Assembly (NCBI RefSeq): GCF_018691265.1
Contig: NW_024881329.1
Coordinates: 6,138,001-6,202,000 of the forward strand
Source: Tyto alba
Lineage: Eukaryota; Chordata; Aves; Strigiformes; Tytonidae
Direction of reading: 5' to 3'
DNA length: 64,000 nucleotides
The stretch's first letter is position 1. Each line of letters begins with the position of its first letter. A program made the position numbers and the translations under genes. The notes below the pieces were generated by a model. It saw only the letters and a program-made list of their open reading frames with translations. It did not search any database and was not told where the DNA came from. Positions 39,460-54,900 of this stretch are shown here, in pieces.

Positions 39460-42400
39460 ATGTATTGAATTATCATTATAGAATTCAATGTATTGAGTTA
39501 TAATTTTATGCTAGTAAGAATTAATAGCTTTGAGTTTGTCATTTGGGAAAAGCAGTGGCATATCTTCTGAATAGCCCAAATAAGGCAAAATTATACATAA
39601 TATGACTCTTATTTTTGGACAGTCAGTTTAGCAAAATCATTTAAAGCTGATGATATATCAGGTGCATCCTGGCGTAAATAAACTACAGAAATCATAGTAA
39701 GTTACCAAAGAAGGGATAGTGAATTGTTTCCTGAAAGCAGGTAATTTTTTTAGACTAGTGATGCTTCATTTTTGTTTTGTACATTTATTTATAAGGTAGG
39801 CTATGCTAATTTGGAAGCAAAACCAACACTACTTTGTGGTTATTCTGTTTATTGATCAACTGAATATTTAACTTGCCTTGATATATTAATGTAGTGTGGA
39901 ATATATTCATTATTTAAAGGGTTCAAAATATACTGTATTCTGAGGATATTGAAACACCATTTGATATTATCCAGTGTTGTCAACTGAACGTTGAATGACT
40001 TTCGTAAAAAGGTTGTTCATAACCAGTGTGCTCTCACCTGTACATAAATTGGCAAACTAAAATCTAACTTAACTTTTTATATTGTATGTCAATTTTTATA
40101 ATAAAATATGTTATTATAATTTAAGAATTTGAGAATTATATGAGCAATTTGGTGGTTGATAATGGGTGGTTTTGGTTTGAGTTTTTTGACAGTCATAATA
40201 AAGGTAGTTTTCTTTGTGTTGTTATCAAAGCTCCTTAGAGGTAACACAAATCTTTACTTATGCCTTTCCCCCAGTGTTAATTCATTCGCCCTTTTTAAGA
40301 ATCTTGGAATTTGTCAGAAATTAGTCTGGGAGGACAAATTCAAGAGATCTCTGTCCATGGTCTGTTGCAGCTTTCTCAAAAGGGCTGTGTGTCCTCAATG
40401 TTAGGAAAATTTGGTGTATTGTGAATTAAACCTCAGCGCTGAAGACTCTCAGCTAGGAGACGTAATACAGAAAACCAGCATTTCTGGTGCTGCCTATGAT
40501 TTTCAGTTGACGACCCCCTTGGTTAATGAAGCATGCAATCCTAATTTGGCATGGGTATGGATGTGGGATGATCTTCTTGCAGGTGAAATGTCATTTGCCA
40601 CATTTTGCAGAGTATTAGTCTGAGCCTATATTTGGTTGGCACCTGTGCTCCAAAACTGGCATCCCACCTTGTGAGAAGGCAGAATGCCACTCTGACAGAT
40701 GGGGAGGAATGCAAGCATGCCAGCAAACCAGTGTATGCATCAAGGGGTCACATTTCTCTCCAGGAATGTTGAAATACCGGTACATGCAGAGCTTCTGTAT
40801 CTGAGGCACACGTGTTTCTTGGCAACGACCAAAGTTCCTGCTGAATATCTTGGCACAGTCCGTAAGGAAGCTTAGTGAATTTTCATGGCTTTCATAGGGT
40901 TTCTACACCATGGGAGTCTACATATAATTTCTGCTAAGAATGGCCCTATGAATGTAAACAGAAGAGGGAATATATTTTGCAAATTATTCTTTTTTATTAA
41001 TAGATTAAGAACTGTTAAAATGCCATCATAGCTTTCATGGATAATGATTCTTTTGATTAGTTAATGGTTGGTTTATCCTGGTCTGAGAGCAATAGAACAT
41101 GTGGTTTGGTAATCAACCCAAACTGTGAATATCACAGCTTAAACTTCTACCATTTATTTTTCTTACTTTATTTTATTTTAACTTAAAAGTAAATTCTGGA
41201 ATCCTATCACACTTTTGTACTTCATCAAGAAATTAGGCTTTTTCTGTGTTCCCCCAAAATGATATAATGTATTAAAATTAACTCTGGGGCATTCCTTTCT
41301 TTTGCTGAAGGTAATTCTGAATGGTTTATTTCAGTGTTTTTACTTTTTTGCCTCCAGAATTACTGTAAAGCTTTTCTATTTCATCCATTACAGCACAGTG
41401 TTTTTCACATTTGAATAGCTGCATCAACATGAATCCTTTATAAGGACCTTAAAAACAAACTTTGCCAAGTCCCAGAATACAGAAGCTAATTCACATCCCA
41501 ATACTCAGCTGCCTCATGAATAAAGGAGAGTCTGTGCCTGACACTTTGAAGCTGTAGCTGTTAAACCATACAGACTATTTACCTCAATAAATCATTATAA
41601 GAAACTAAGGTACAATTATACCCACAGAGAAATAGAATTCAAAACACTGATTTATGTGGTTCAGTGCCTGTTCCCTTTTCCATCATGTTTTAAATTTTAT
41701 GCATGTTTGTCATCTTTGGCTGCTTCCATGTATCTTTAAACTAATGGGTCTTGCTTTTTTTAACATTCCTCATTAGGTTTGTTATTTTACTTGACATACA
41801 GACATGATTTGCACGCTGTACAAAGTTTTGCATTTAAAATTAACTATATAATTTCTTATGCTATAGACCAAAAATGGAAAATGTGAGTAATTTGTTTAAA
41901 CTAACATACACCCTTCTCCGGTTAATTTGTGACCATCCAAGCTGAAATTCCATATTAGTTAAGAATTTTTTTGGTGCTTATTTGTGGGATCTGAAGAGAG
42001 ACCACTATACAAAGGAATCTGTCATTGTACTTTGCAGAATGTGCCTGCTAATCTAGAGGGTTATCATGAAGAGATGGGAGCCATATAAAGTTACATTTGG
42101 AGTTAGTGCCTCAATTTTTTTATCTCTTGAAGAGGCAAAATTAATCTAAAAGATAAAAATTAAATAAAATGAAAGCACTGGCTCAGAGGAAGGAATGGCA
42201 CTGAAACCAACAAATAATGCCATATGAAATGGTAGAAGTAAGGTAAATGTATCTAGCAAGAGCAGCCACAGACTCTGTTAGGCCACCCAGGCCTTTAAGA
42301 GCATGCAGTGTTGTCCTGTAGAGCAACAGGGTGGGGAGTGATTTAATAACCAATAAATGTTCCTTAATAAAACTTCAGAAAGTTACAGAATATTTAAAAG

Positions 42401-45400
42401 GAGAATTTAGATAAGAACAATAGTAAATATACTACAGTTCCAAATGCTTTATGCCTTGCTAATAACTTTCAGCATTGATGCTTAGGTGGATTCTGAACAG
42501 TCCTGAGTGAGGGTGTGTCATGCAACCTGCCCAATCCCAGTGGTTTGGATTACAGTAACACTTGCCTGCACTATTGAGAGGGAGTTATAAATCCATCTTT
42601 ATTGCTGAAGGGGTTGATAACATGGAAGTTTTTAGACCATGTGTAACATTCATATATCTAGTTTAAAAAGATACATCTGTTGAAGGCAGGTTTGGCCATT
42701 TCAGACTATTTTTGCTTTATGGTAGATAACAGAAATTTGAATGAGAAGCCTAAATCCTCATCTGTAAGTCTATTTGTATTTTCAATATTTTACACTGAAT
42801 CCCGTAAGATATTCAATTCATACATGAGTATGCATATATACTCTGTATATAATACATGAGTAACAGCACACAATCTTTTGCATGCACTCTGTCATTTGCG
42901 TATATACGTAACTCTTACACTTTGGTGTGTTTTTACCTCTCTGAATCTACAGGCATTTTGTGAGGAAATAATATTATACCTAAAAATTTCCGTATGCAAA
43001 CAATGTTATTTATCCAAAATTGAAAACTCATATAGGGTATTCCATAACCTGTTACCCAGTATTTCAGGCGTCCATAACATACTGCTTTTATAGTCTGATA
43101 ACATTTTAAACATTTCTGTCATTATATCCATGTACTTAATAATGGTTTTATGCTGCTGAAGTAGAGGATTACTTAGAAATATTGGTGATGGTGGAATTTA
43201 ACAAATCTGTGGATATAGCAGTCTACTATCAGCTATTGTGATTGTGCAATGTGAGGCCTCTTGTATTATCCAGACATAGAGGGACCAGGTTTAGGAATCT
43301 GGGAGCAGAAAAGCAGGGCAACCGCTTCTCTCCAGAAAAATAGATATATTTATGTTCATTATCAAGTGTATTCCAATCTTATTTCTGACAGAAGCACATC
43401 TGCAATGTTGGGACCAGTCTGTGTCTCAGAAAATGTCTGATTTCAATAGAATTTGACAGTGGGGCAATGTCTGAAAAGTTTAAAGTTTTTAGGTGCTTCA
43501 GAGAAACTGGTGACTAGATAGGGAAAGACAGTGATCCAAAAAGTTCCTCTGTGCAGCTAAGAGTGCAGAGTGAACACAGCAGTATCTGTGGCCAGCCAGG
43601 CAGCTTGCCTTCATCTTGGTATGAATCATGTGTTGCATCTTGCCCAGCTCCTAGCTGAGCACCCAGCTGCGTTCCCTGGTGAAGCGCTCAAGGGAACCAG
43701 AGCTCGTGGTGTCACCTGTGGTCAGGGGACAGTGGAGGGAGAGGCCACAGGACATACATGTGGCAAATGGCAATTATTGTGGTTGGATGACATGAGTGTG
43801 AAACAGCACAAATCAGCTGGTAGCCACACTATGAACGTTTCCATTGCTAGCAGAGCAATTTGTTCATTGAAACCATTTATATCTGTTGAAACTCCATTAA
43901 TGAAACTACATATTCTAGGGCTTTTTAATACCTAAATTTTATTTTTCCTCTGTTCTTAGTGCTCTAGAATGGAGACCCCTGTTCAATTATAAAAATAGCA
44001 ATGTCATCAATGATTAAAGTTTCTTATTAGATATTTCTGTTAAGAACATTTCAAATTATTAATGTTTCATGTTGTTTTTATAGTTCAGTGGTAGCAAAGA
44101 GCCATTATATTTTGCAAAACACTGAAAAGTCTCATCTTAACTTTAAAGAAATTCTGGGACACTTTCAGCACTGTCTGACATTTCAAATACTTACTAGGAT
44201 TTCTTGGCTCAGGTGATCTTGCATCTTCAGTCTTTCAATTTTCTAAGCAACAAATACAAATACATCCTGAATGCTATTTAAGAGCATCCAAAGTTAGGGA
44301 CTGTTTGCTACGAAAATTGAAGCACCTTCTCAGCTATTGGCTGGCCACAGAAACTCAGGAAGCTGGTTCTGCCACTACTCATGCCATTTTCTCTTCTGAT
44401 AGAGACTGACTATTATATCTGGAACTTTCCATCAGCTCTAAAATAGTACACAGCAAAAATAAGAGTATTTTAATTCCTAATGAAATCTCTCACCGAAATT
44501 TCTAAGGACCAGCTACTCTTTCAGATGTGTGTTCTGTTCTAAACATGGGTTCTAGAGCAGTGTACATACTCTGGCTGTGTATTATGTTTTATTGAAATAA
44601 TTGTGCAGCTGTAACCTAGATGTGGATGCAACTGTAATAGTATGAAAGGGCCGTGTCTGCTTGTCCCTAACAAGAGGAACTTCACACGTAGAAAGCAACC
44701 TTATGATCTCATCACAGTACAGGACTTGAGCTGATTAAATCAAATCAGCGTAATTAAGCATAACTTTTGTATGTAGACAAATCTTAAGCATTTAATGAGC
44801 ACAGACCAAGAATAAACTTGCTTAGTTTACAAAACAGACTGTTAGTTGCAGCCTATCACACAAATAGGGAGAACAATTTTTAAATAAACTTAATGAGTTA
44901 ATGATGCAACTCTGTATGTGTTAAGGAGGGCAAGATATGTCCCAGGAAGGCCTCATGAATGTTAATCTTAGGCACCTGAACCAATTTGTTGAGGTTACCT
45001 AGTATGAATTTTTTGTGGCTGGTTTGCAAAAGTAGTAACAGTAAGGAAGTACAGTTTTCTGCAGTCTTCTCTAAGCTTTTATTCTATTAGCAGATGCCTT
45101 TCACTCACCGAAACTTTAAGTTCAAACAAAGGTTCTTTAATTTTATCAATGATTCTTCAGAACATCCAGGGATTACGTATAATAGATTGTGCGTATAGCA
45201 TGAGCAAACAAGGCATCAATAATAACCTTCTAGCATGGTTTTATCTGGATGTACTGAATTACAAGGAAAACAGTTTTGGATTTTTTCCTAAGTCTCATGG
45301 ATCACAGATTGCATGTTTAAAAGTGAAAAAGGAGTAGTCAGACAAAGGAAAAGAAGCAACATAAAAAGCCTTAAGTTTGCATGAGTTACACTATGCTGAA

Positions 45401-45650
45401 ATCCTGACCTCAAATCAATAAGAAGTCCTTTATCTGACACATATTGAGGGATTATAGACTCAACATTTTAGAGGAAGTGTTTGAACAGCATTGACATCAA
45501 AACCTTCTGAAAACTCCAGGTGGATTACGGACTGTGTACTGTTTATATCTGTAAGTATAAGCAGCTGAAGAGTTGTTTTAGTCTATCTATGCTACAGTTT
45601 TGCAAGCATGGTACGTTTATTTCTTAGAAAATAATTATTAAGGAGGAGGA
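39460..45650. other. Gene-free interval
   Basis: About 6 kb of AT-rich sequence. Open frames such as 40156-40404 and 43570-43935 are short and unrecognised. No CpG island. Confidence 0.45.
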
Positions 45651-45659
45651 GGGTGTTTA

Positions 45660-45800
45660 TGTTGGTTGAGTGGTTAAGGCGTAAGGACTCAAGAGGTCAG
45701 AGTTTTCCTTGCAGTTATGCTACAGACTTTCTTTGTGAAGGGAGTAAATCAAGTCCTCATGCTGTTTCTCTGTAGGTACAGCAGAGATGGCATACTGTCG
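45660..45800 (+). mobile_element. tRNA-derived SINE relic (MIR/CORE type)
   Basis: The head gttgagtggttaaggcgtaa resembles a tRNA A box. It is followed by ggactcaagaggtcagagtt and tttctttgtgaagggagtaa, the usual order in MIR-like SINEs. Confidence 0.55.
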
Positions 45801-45804
45801 GCAC

Positions 45805-48655
45805 TGATGGGATATTATAAGATTTGTTTTATTATTTTTGAAAGGTGCATGCAATTACTTTAAAGATACAATATGGCTGCTTTAGGTGTTGGGATCTGAA
45901 AAATATTTCATAGCAGCTTTTCCAAAAAGGTGGTATCTTTCAGTAATCTAAGCCTAGTGAATCTGAAAACCACACTGATGGCACGCTGCTTAAGTACTTG
46001 TATTTTAGATGTACCAATATATGGTGATATCTGCATTTCAAACTGTTTAAACAAATTTGTTTTGCTGTGAAGAGTGTTAAAGATGCTGAACACTTCGATG
46101 CGATAACCATTTATTTGGGTGTTTTGTGAGTTATGTAACATATTTTAGGACATTTGGAAAAGTGCTTATTGAATAACCTCTTACTATATATTCTGAGATT
46201 TAAGAAAGAGAATAGATCCAAATGTGTACTAAATACAAGAAAAAACCCAAAATAATAACATGAAAACAAAAGGAAGGAAAATGACTGTAATGAGCAAGCC
46301 ATTGGACTGTATCTTGCATGTTATAAATTCAGGGAAAAACTATAGTATTTGATTTAGGAGGCCCCCATTTAAGAAAGCCTTTTGGAGTCTGCACGGTGTC
46401 CTGTCAATTATTTTAAGAGTTTCAACCCTTTGTTCCCTACCAATGGCCAGCTGTCCTTAAACATGGAGAAATGTGGGGGACCTGGACTTTTACAAAGGAA
46501 TTTAGATAATGAATGTCTATTATCTCCTTGATATTTAGGAGGAAAATGTTTTGAGTATTAAAAAAACCCCTGTGTGATATAGTTCTAGAAGGATGTATAT
46601 AATACTCACAAAATTAGTCTTCTGTTAATCTTCATGTCAAATGCAGTAGAAAGAGACTTATAAGTGGCAGGAATCTAGTTAATACAAATCAGGAGAACTG
46701 TTGACTAGTGAAAGTAAAAGGAACAGCACTGAATCGGCTGTTATAATATTCCTTCTGTTTGACAAGTCAATGCATTTTATTTCATATATGTACTTTCTGT
46801 TTTTAAATGAACACTCAGAGTGTTCTCCTGGAGCACCACAGAGAAATAGGACATTTAGTTCTGTTTTACAGTGATGGAACTTTTTTTTAAAAAAAAAAGT
46901 TTTAAATCTAGATTTCATCATATGTCAAGAAAAATTAAAACTTTCTGTTTTAAAGACTTACAAACTTTAAATACATTTCACTTGTGATCAGGCTTTAGCA
47001 GGTAAATTTTTGGCATGTCCAAGGCTATGTAAGGGGAACTTATTTGGAACTGCTTATTGTTCTGGCTGGTGCCCTTAGGCAACAACAATAAAAACAACAA
47101 AATCTCTGTTGGACAAAGCAAAGAACAAAACATATAATTTGGTGATAGATAAATTACAACAGTGGGCAAATATGCCTGCAGAAGTCCAGCAGAAGAATAA
47201 GGATAGGTTATATCTAAAATAAAATCTTACCTTTGGTTGAAAGATTGTTCTGAATTTACCTGTCAGGAAAAGTAGGTACAGTGCTGCAGGATTCTTTCGT
47301 GGCTTTGGTGGCTCTAGTACTGTATGGAGCTCAACAGAAAAAATAGTTTACCTTGTTTAGCATGTCTGCTAAACAGTATTGCCATTATTTTAAACTATCA
47401 GTTTGTGAATACCTGGCCTTAACAGCAGTTTGATGACTGTAATGGTGATATCTGTGCACATTTGAAGCAGAACAAAGATGTTGGTCAAAGATTACAACAC
47501 AGGCGAGAAGGGAAGCTTTGTCTGAAGTCATGTTAAAGCACGGTGCTAGATCTTGGAGTGGGCTTTGGTTTCCTCATTTCCATGAGTCTTTTGACCTTCT
47601 CTGAGAATACATCTGTACTACTGATGGTTTTGCTTTGACTGCCACAAAACTAGTAGCTTCTGTCATGGAGGCAATGATTAGAATTAGAGAAATAGCAGAT
47701 GAAGGAGGGCATTGCACAGCCTGACATAGGAAGAGGTGTGTCAGATAGACCATAAAGAACTCAACTTCTTTTTTTTTGCTATGCTGGCCCATTAGGTCTT
47801 TTTATGGCAAGCATTAATTTCACTCTTAAGTGCTAGGATGCTGTGAATTGTTTTAACTTATGTAGGAATTATTTTTGAGATTATAAATGTTAAGTCACTT
47901 AAACAAAAAGATATATCTGTTATTCAGGTAGAGGGAAAATGTTTACTTTATATTATTGGAAATCTTCTAAACAAAGATTTTTCTTTAAAAAATACCTGTA
48001 GTAAAACTCATGACTGTGCACTTCCCTAAGAAAACTCTGAATTACCAACTCACTAACAGGTAATGAATGTCACTAACAGGTAATGAGTCAAGCAAGGTAT
48101 TTTTTTCTTCATTCAAAATGTTTTGATTTCTTCAGGAAACATACATATCGGTATGTCTTTATACTATATCTGTATTTGTCTTCCTGTATCTCCATGCATA
48201 TAAATATACATATATACATACATATATTTAACCAGTTAAGAATGTAAATGTGTGTGTACTCTAACACAATTATTATAATGCAGTGGGATTATATATATTG
48301 TATGCTATGTAATTCTTGCTAGGTGAATGTGTGAACTAAGAATTAAGAATGCAATGAGGACATGGGATTAATGCCAGCAATTAATTTACCTTGTCATAAT
48401 TATGTAATTCCCCTCTTAAGAGGTCAATGGAAACTTTCAGATTATATTTTCTTCCTTTACTCACTGGATGAAAGCTTGTTACTTTAAGTTTTCTTCCATA
48501 ACAGTGAGTGAAAGCAAGCTATTAGTAGCAAGAAAGAGCCAAACTCACATTTGAAGAAGTGAGTAGAGGTCCTAAATATCTTGTGTATCTCACTCTGAGT
48601 TCTGATAAGGCCTAAGACCTGCAGAAGGGCAAACAAAGCTTTATGCATGGAGCCA
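45805..48655. other. Gene-free interval
   Basis: AT-rich. An 18-bp near-perfect tandem repeat lies at about 48049-48088 (cactaacaggtaatga units). No gene is recognised. Confidence 0.45.
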
Positions 48656-48659
48656 GGAA

Positions 48660-48910
48660 CTCTTTTGTTTTAGAGGACAATGTGAGATCTGGTGTAATTT
48701 CTGGCTCTGCCATGGTCTTCCTCTGTGACCGTGAGCCATTTGCTCACTTTCTCTTTGCCCCACATTCTGTACTTTTGTTTAGATGTTACATTCTTTCCTC
48801 ACACCTGTTTCTCTTGTCTGTTAAACTTCAGACTACTCAGGACAGAATCTGCCTTTTACTGTGAATCTTCTGTCTATAGGAGTAGTGCCTGGTACAATGG
48901 GATGCAGTTG
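48660..48910 (+). mobile_element. Ancient SINE relic (MIR-like)
   Basis: The run ggtgtaatttctggctctgc, then tgtgaccgtgagccatttgc, then a pyrimidine-rich ctcactttctctttgcccca matches the middle of MIR-type elements. A tail with agtgcctggtacaatgggat is a common end of such relics. It is diverged and the ends are uncertain. Confidence 0.55.
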
Positions 48911-48914
48911 TGCG

Positions 48915-51900
48915 TTGGAGTTTCTAGTCTTTGGTCATTTAGCAACACACCTAAAAATGACTAAATTTATTATGTTGGGGCCATAAAAATGGATTCTGAA
49001 TGTTGAACTCTTGAGCAATTGAACAAAGATAACGTAATCTTGCAGATACATAATGAAATTGACCTACAGGCAGCAAAGGCTATTTTTTATTTTTGATGGT
49101 GGTTTTTTTGTTTGTAACTTGGTTGTTCTTGGATAGCACTTTTGTTTTCAATTAAATTAATATTCAAAATATTATTAAAAGAACAATTATTTTTTAAGTA
49201 CTTTTAAGTATTTTTGTTGGTGGAAAAAAGGTAAGGAATTCTAAATTTAAGGTTACTGATTACAATTTGGAAGTATGTCATAATATATTGAAGTAAATTA
49301 AAGCTTCAACGTGAAAGGCAAATATTGTTGTATAATTTTTTTTGCAATCCACTTTAATTAAGTCTCTGTGTGCAATAGATACTTGGAATCAAGGGAGAAA
49401 GTCATCGATAGTGAAATTGTTTACTTGATTTATAGACCACCTTTCCAACTTTAGTTCATAAACTTCTGGTCAGAAAAATTACTTGAAAATGTTTTTCTTG
49501 GTAAAGGCTAATATAATAAAGTACAGTGCCTAGTGGAATTATGTATATCTGTTATTTTTGTATGTTATGAGTAGCAGATTGGAACTATAACTGTTTCCAT
49601 TTTAAAGTACAACTTTTCGACATGTAAATAGGCAACTACCGTATTTTAAAAATTACTTTAAAATTCTAAGACACCAAAAGACAGTCTTTAACTATGTGTA
49701 ACTTAATTAAGAATTCTCAGCCTCAAATGTTCAAATTTATAATTCCTGAGGAATGTGCAGAGTATATGCATACTTGAAAGTACTTTTAATATTTGTGCAG
49801 GAAATATATTTATGCCTAGTACAGGACAGCATGCATGAAAAATGAACCTTCAGTGTTGAACAGTTTTATGTTTACAAGCTGCCTATAAGCAACTTAGTCA
49901 ATATTCTTTCATTCTAGTTAGCTGATTTGTAATCCTGGTAACAATTTAGGATGTAGGAATTTGTTTGGCTTTCTCTTTGTTATCCAGGGATTTAACCTTT
50001 TAGACGTCTTTCCACAGGAGAGCTGAGATTTTAGGTGAGTTGAACATGACTTCAGTCTGTTTAAAAAAATAAACAACCTTAGTTTCTAGTGTCCTGGCAT
50101 GTTGATTATCTACATTTTTTATAAGGCAGTTTATACTTACTGCACTGATATGCATTTGCAAATCTTAAATTCACCTGTGATTTTTTTATGAATTGCCTTT
50201 TTTTTGGTACCAAAAGAGCTAATCAGGAAAGAACATATTGAATAGGATATTATAGGTGGTGAGTGACAATCCAGCAGATTTTAAAAGATCACTGATTACC
50301 CATGAATTCTCCCAGTGACCAACATCCAATAAAGAGGACATTTGATATCATGAACTCATTGCAAAAGGAGACCAGTGGTCTCTCCCCACTAGTGGCAATC
50401 TTTTAAATTTTAGGTAAGAAATGTCATGTTATTTAGGAATACTATATATGATCTAGTAAATTAGGGTGGTTTCTTCGTTATTGTAATGTTTTCTGTACGC
50501 ATATCATAATTTAATGTGATGGTAGGACTGTGAGGACGCATGCTGGATTGAACAATCCTGTGGTACACAGTATGGGGTAATTGCAAAACATTGCCCGAGT
50601 CATCTGCTCTGAAGACAGCAGTACCAGGCTTTACTTGAAGGTACACAGTTGTACACCGACACATCCTGATGAAAAAGAGTACCAGTTAAAATCTGGGCAC
50701 TCCACTCAGTGATGACTGACTTAGACAAGAGTTGTAGTTTCTAGGTTAAAATACGATAGATAGGAAAGACATTCTGTGGTACTTATGTTTTACTATCTTT
50801 CTGCTGTTAAGATGAAATGGTGTTTGGTTTTTGGTTTTGTTTTGTTTTTTTATAAAAATAAAAAGACTCTCTTGTCTCTGTGGCAAATTCCATCAAGAAA
50901 TATGTTTGGATGTTGAATCTAATTAAGTCTAGCCACTAATTGTGGTTGAATCCTTGAGCTGTGCTCCTACTGAGTTCAACTGACTTGATCTGCCTGACTA
51001 ATGAGCGCTCAGTTTTGAGGATTGCTACCAAATCTGTATAAACAAAGCAGACTGGAAAGACATGGGATTTACAGGTGTTTCTACAGTTGTATCATCAAAG
51101 CCCACAATTCCTTTTCACAGCCTCAGAGATACCATCCTATTCTTCCCCTTGCCACATATCTTTCCCTTCCCAGGATGCTTTCTCCTTGCCCAAGAAGACA
51201 GAAAGTATACCATAGCGATGCTGCTAACAACAACAAAAGATCAATATACATCCAGATTGGATTAACTCAGCTAAACGTTGCTTTTATTATTTCAACCAGG
51301 GCAAGACAGTAATCAAAGCTTCAGAAATCTAATCCCTTACCTTCCCTCTCCCCAGTATCTGTATATAGGGCCAGGGGACAGTCCCACATGCAACTTTTAT
51401 TTCTAAGAAACTTTTATTTCTAGAAAACCGTTATCCAATAATTATCCAAATCTGAAAATGGATTAATTGCATGTGAATTACTTTTGCTCACTTTTCTCTT
51501 CAAATTCCTTTGTCAGCTGTTTTCCGGCAATTTCCCCCTGAAGTGTCCTTTACACTCTTTCCTTGCTGCTCTCCACTGCTGTCCTCCAGAATCAGGCATT
51601 TTTATCTCATCATGTATTCAAATGTTTGTGTTAACCCTTAACATACCTTAACTATTCTACTTAATTTCTGGAAATCTTTTACATCTTCATGTAATTTATA
51701 TTAATTTCCTAAGTTATCAGCAGAGGACCCTAAAACACTTGTAATTCAGTACCAAAAGATATTACAACAGTGGGAACACAAATGTATCTGTAGATACTGG
51801 TTTATCCTACTTAGATTCAAAGACCTGTCTGCTAGTTGATGTGCATTCATGGGAACAGAGGTTTCACACACCATGTGTCACTTTATTGTCTGTTAGAGTC

Positions 51901-54900
51901 CTTCGTTCTGGGCCTTCTTGGCAAGTCAGGTGATCAATATCAAACTTTCTAATCTTTTCATAAATGTTTTCCACTAAATCAGTGACAGGTTTTATCTTCC
52001 AACTAGTACAGGCTGCAGATGGGAAATCTAAACCTACTAGCTAATATCTATTTATTTATAAACTAATAAAATATCTCACGGGTCTGAGTCAGTCTCCGTG
52101 TCTCTGGCTTACTGGTCTAATCAAAGTTACTTGCAAATAGCCTATTCTCTTTCAGGAATTAACATGCCAGTCCTTTATATCTTCCCTTCAGCTTTTGTCT
52201 GCAAAGCTTCATGAAAATCTATCTTTAACAGAGATCTTTTTTTTCTTAATATCGTCACTGTAGTTAACATATTAGACTTTGTTTCTTTTATTTCCAGTGT
52301 GACTGTAATATTATAAATCTTTTTGTTGTTGATTTTATCTCTCCTTGAATAAAGATTTTCCCCCTTTCTTTTAAATTCAGTTTTCCAACACATTATGTCT
52401 ATGTAGTTTCCCCTACAAACTTCAGTTAGGGTAAATCTGTTTGTTCTAAAAGCTTATATATCCTCAAGTAGACAAAAGATTCATATTTTTATGGAAGTGG
52501 GATGGCAGAATTTAGATACTTACATAGAGAAAAGAAATCCTGTCTTCCACACCATTCATTTTCCAAATGCTAGCTCCTAGTTTTATTGATTTCAGTCTTT
52601 TCCATTCCTTCTCAGGCTGTCTCTACCTTATCTTCTCATCTCTCTAATAATTGCATTGCAAAAAATATGTGAATAATGTATTTTATAATAATGAAGCTAT
52701 GGACTCCTGTAAATAGGAGTAATGCTTTCTGAAGCCACTGCTAACGTCTTTCTGTCAGCCCAAAACTACACAATGAGGGCTTAGAAAGTAGAAATTTACT
52801 CAGAAGTGTGGTCTGTGTAGGTCCAGTACTCCAGTCAGGAATGATTTGTCCTTGTCTGTTACATTGTACAGAAACTCAGCCAGATAGCTTTAAGACCATG
52901 TGTTTTTGTTGTTGTTGTTGTTGTTGTTTTTTCTTGCTTCTTGTCTTGTTCAGTGTATAAGTGAGTGTCCTGATTTTATTTCTTTGGCATCTTGGTAATT
53001 TCAACTCTGTATACTTACTCATTCTATCACAGTGTTTTCAAAGAAAGTGCAGAGGTTTCAGAGGAAGCTTGTAAGCGGTCAGGCTGGCTCCAGCTCTGGG
53101 TCCATCACAGCTGGAGTTGATCTAAGTTTGGGCTGCCTTGTCCTCTCCTCTATTGCCTCTGGCTCTGTGTTTCCACCTTCTGTGCTGTGCTGGCACTAGC
53201 TCTTGTCTGATCATTCTATGAATTGCTCCTTGGAGCAGATCTGGCTGAAAAGTTTTTTTGTTTGGTTGTTATTTTTTTTTTCGCTTTTGTGGCATTAGCT
53301 TCCAGACAAGTTACCTCCCAGAGCTGGCTCCTGCACACTTATGTGAGTGTTAGTGCTGATGCAAGGGAAAGAATAGAAATGCTTAGTTAGTAGAGAAAGG
53401 ATGGGAGGCAAGGCTCTGTCAACCTGAATGTTTGTTGGTTTAAGGTGCCAAAGGGTCCCACCCGCAGGCTGCAGTTCCAGTCTTTCTTTAAGCTGGTATG
53501 TGCTCCATACCAGCACCCATTCGCTCACTGCTCTCCCTTCTTGTGCCAGCACTAGTTTTTGCATAGCTGCACTATTCCAAATCACAACAGACCCCCTCTC
53601 CCCGCCCCCCAAATCCAGAGCAGTTTTTTCAACTGGCTGAATATGTAGCCACTTAATGTTACTGCTGGAAGTGAGGATGGAGCAAGAAAAGTGAATTCTG
53701 TGATGCCAGCCGTTAAGCCATGTAAAGTAACCACGGAATTGCAGCTTGTGAAGTATATATATTACATTTTACAAATTAAACCAATCTGTTTAGCCTTGAT
53801 ATGATTTTTAAGATGACTGTTCTTGAACGGAAGATAGTTTTTCCCCACCTCCTCCTCCAACGTGCAACTCCCAATTTAAGTCTTCTTTGCAGACACCTGT
53901 AAGTCTATACCAGTATAAAGCCCAGATCTGAAATCTTTCATATTCCAGAAGTTTATGATGTGTTCTTTTACATATATGCATATACTCCCATTTGTACTGA
54001 AATAGAAAATTAAGAAAACAATAGGGTTATGAAAAATAGAGCTGTAATAGATTTCCACTAAAAAATAATTTCATATGCTTCCCTGGAGCGTGCAACTAAA
54101 CTTGTAGGGGGGGAGTAGGTGGATGTGTAGATGGTGTAAATGATCACTGTTCCTTTAGCATTTGACGTAGATGATGGTCTGACCCGAGATTCCCATTCTG
54201 AAGTAACACAAAGCAGGAGAATGACAAAAGGTAAATGGTAAGACTAGACAAGGGTTGCAAGATACAATTCATCTCACTTGCTTTAGTCATTAAAAGATAG
54301 GTATCTAGCCTAAACTAATTGTTTCTAGGTCCTTTTTAAGTTGGAAAAAAGGGACAGACTCCTCCATTGGCCAATTTGTCTCTTCTACTTTAGTTATTTA
54401 TCGGCAAAACAGGGTAATGTTGAAACATGCCGTGGAGATACCTCTTCGTATGTATGTGTCTGATTATAAAGGAATTCTACACAATTAACTTAGACTAGAC
54501 AGCTACTTTTAATTTCCTGAACTTATATGGGATGTAATTGAGCCTCAATGTTAATTTATCATATGCACAATTTTTTATCCCCTTTAAGTGTGGAAAACCT
54601 TTATATGACTGGCAGCTTTTTTGCATTAACAAACTTCGATTATTTCATCAACCTATCAATTACTGTTTACACAGACAGAGCTACATCAATTTTAAAGAAG
54701 TTCTGAATTTGTAAGAAGTGTAGTGAATTGACCCAGAAAGAAATTTTAAGCAAACATCTGAGAAAGCATATAATTTTTGCATTTTTCATTTAAAAATCTA
54801 AAATAAAAGAATCCTTGAAACTTAATTATGTTTTCCTAATAGCTTGCTTATTGAACATGGAGCTGTTTGTTTTGTCCAGTGAGTATGTTCATGAAACCTT

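Noticed and set aside
38919..39503. 194-residue + strand open frame
   Set aside because: Runs antisense through the CR1 copy at 38704-39455.
43570..43935. 121-residue + strand open frame
   Set aside because: No similarity recognised, no splice or promoter context, and composition not distinct from its surroundings.
45660..45730. Functional tRNA gene suggested by an A-box-like head
   Set aside because: No acceptor stem pairing or anticodon loop. The downstream sequence follows a SINE body instead.
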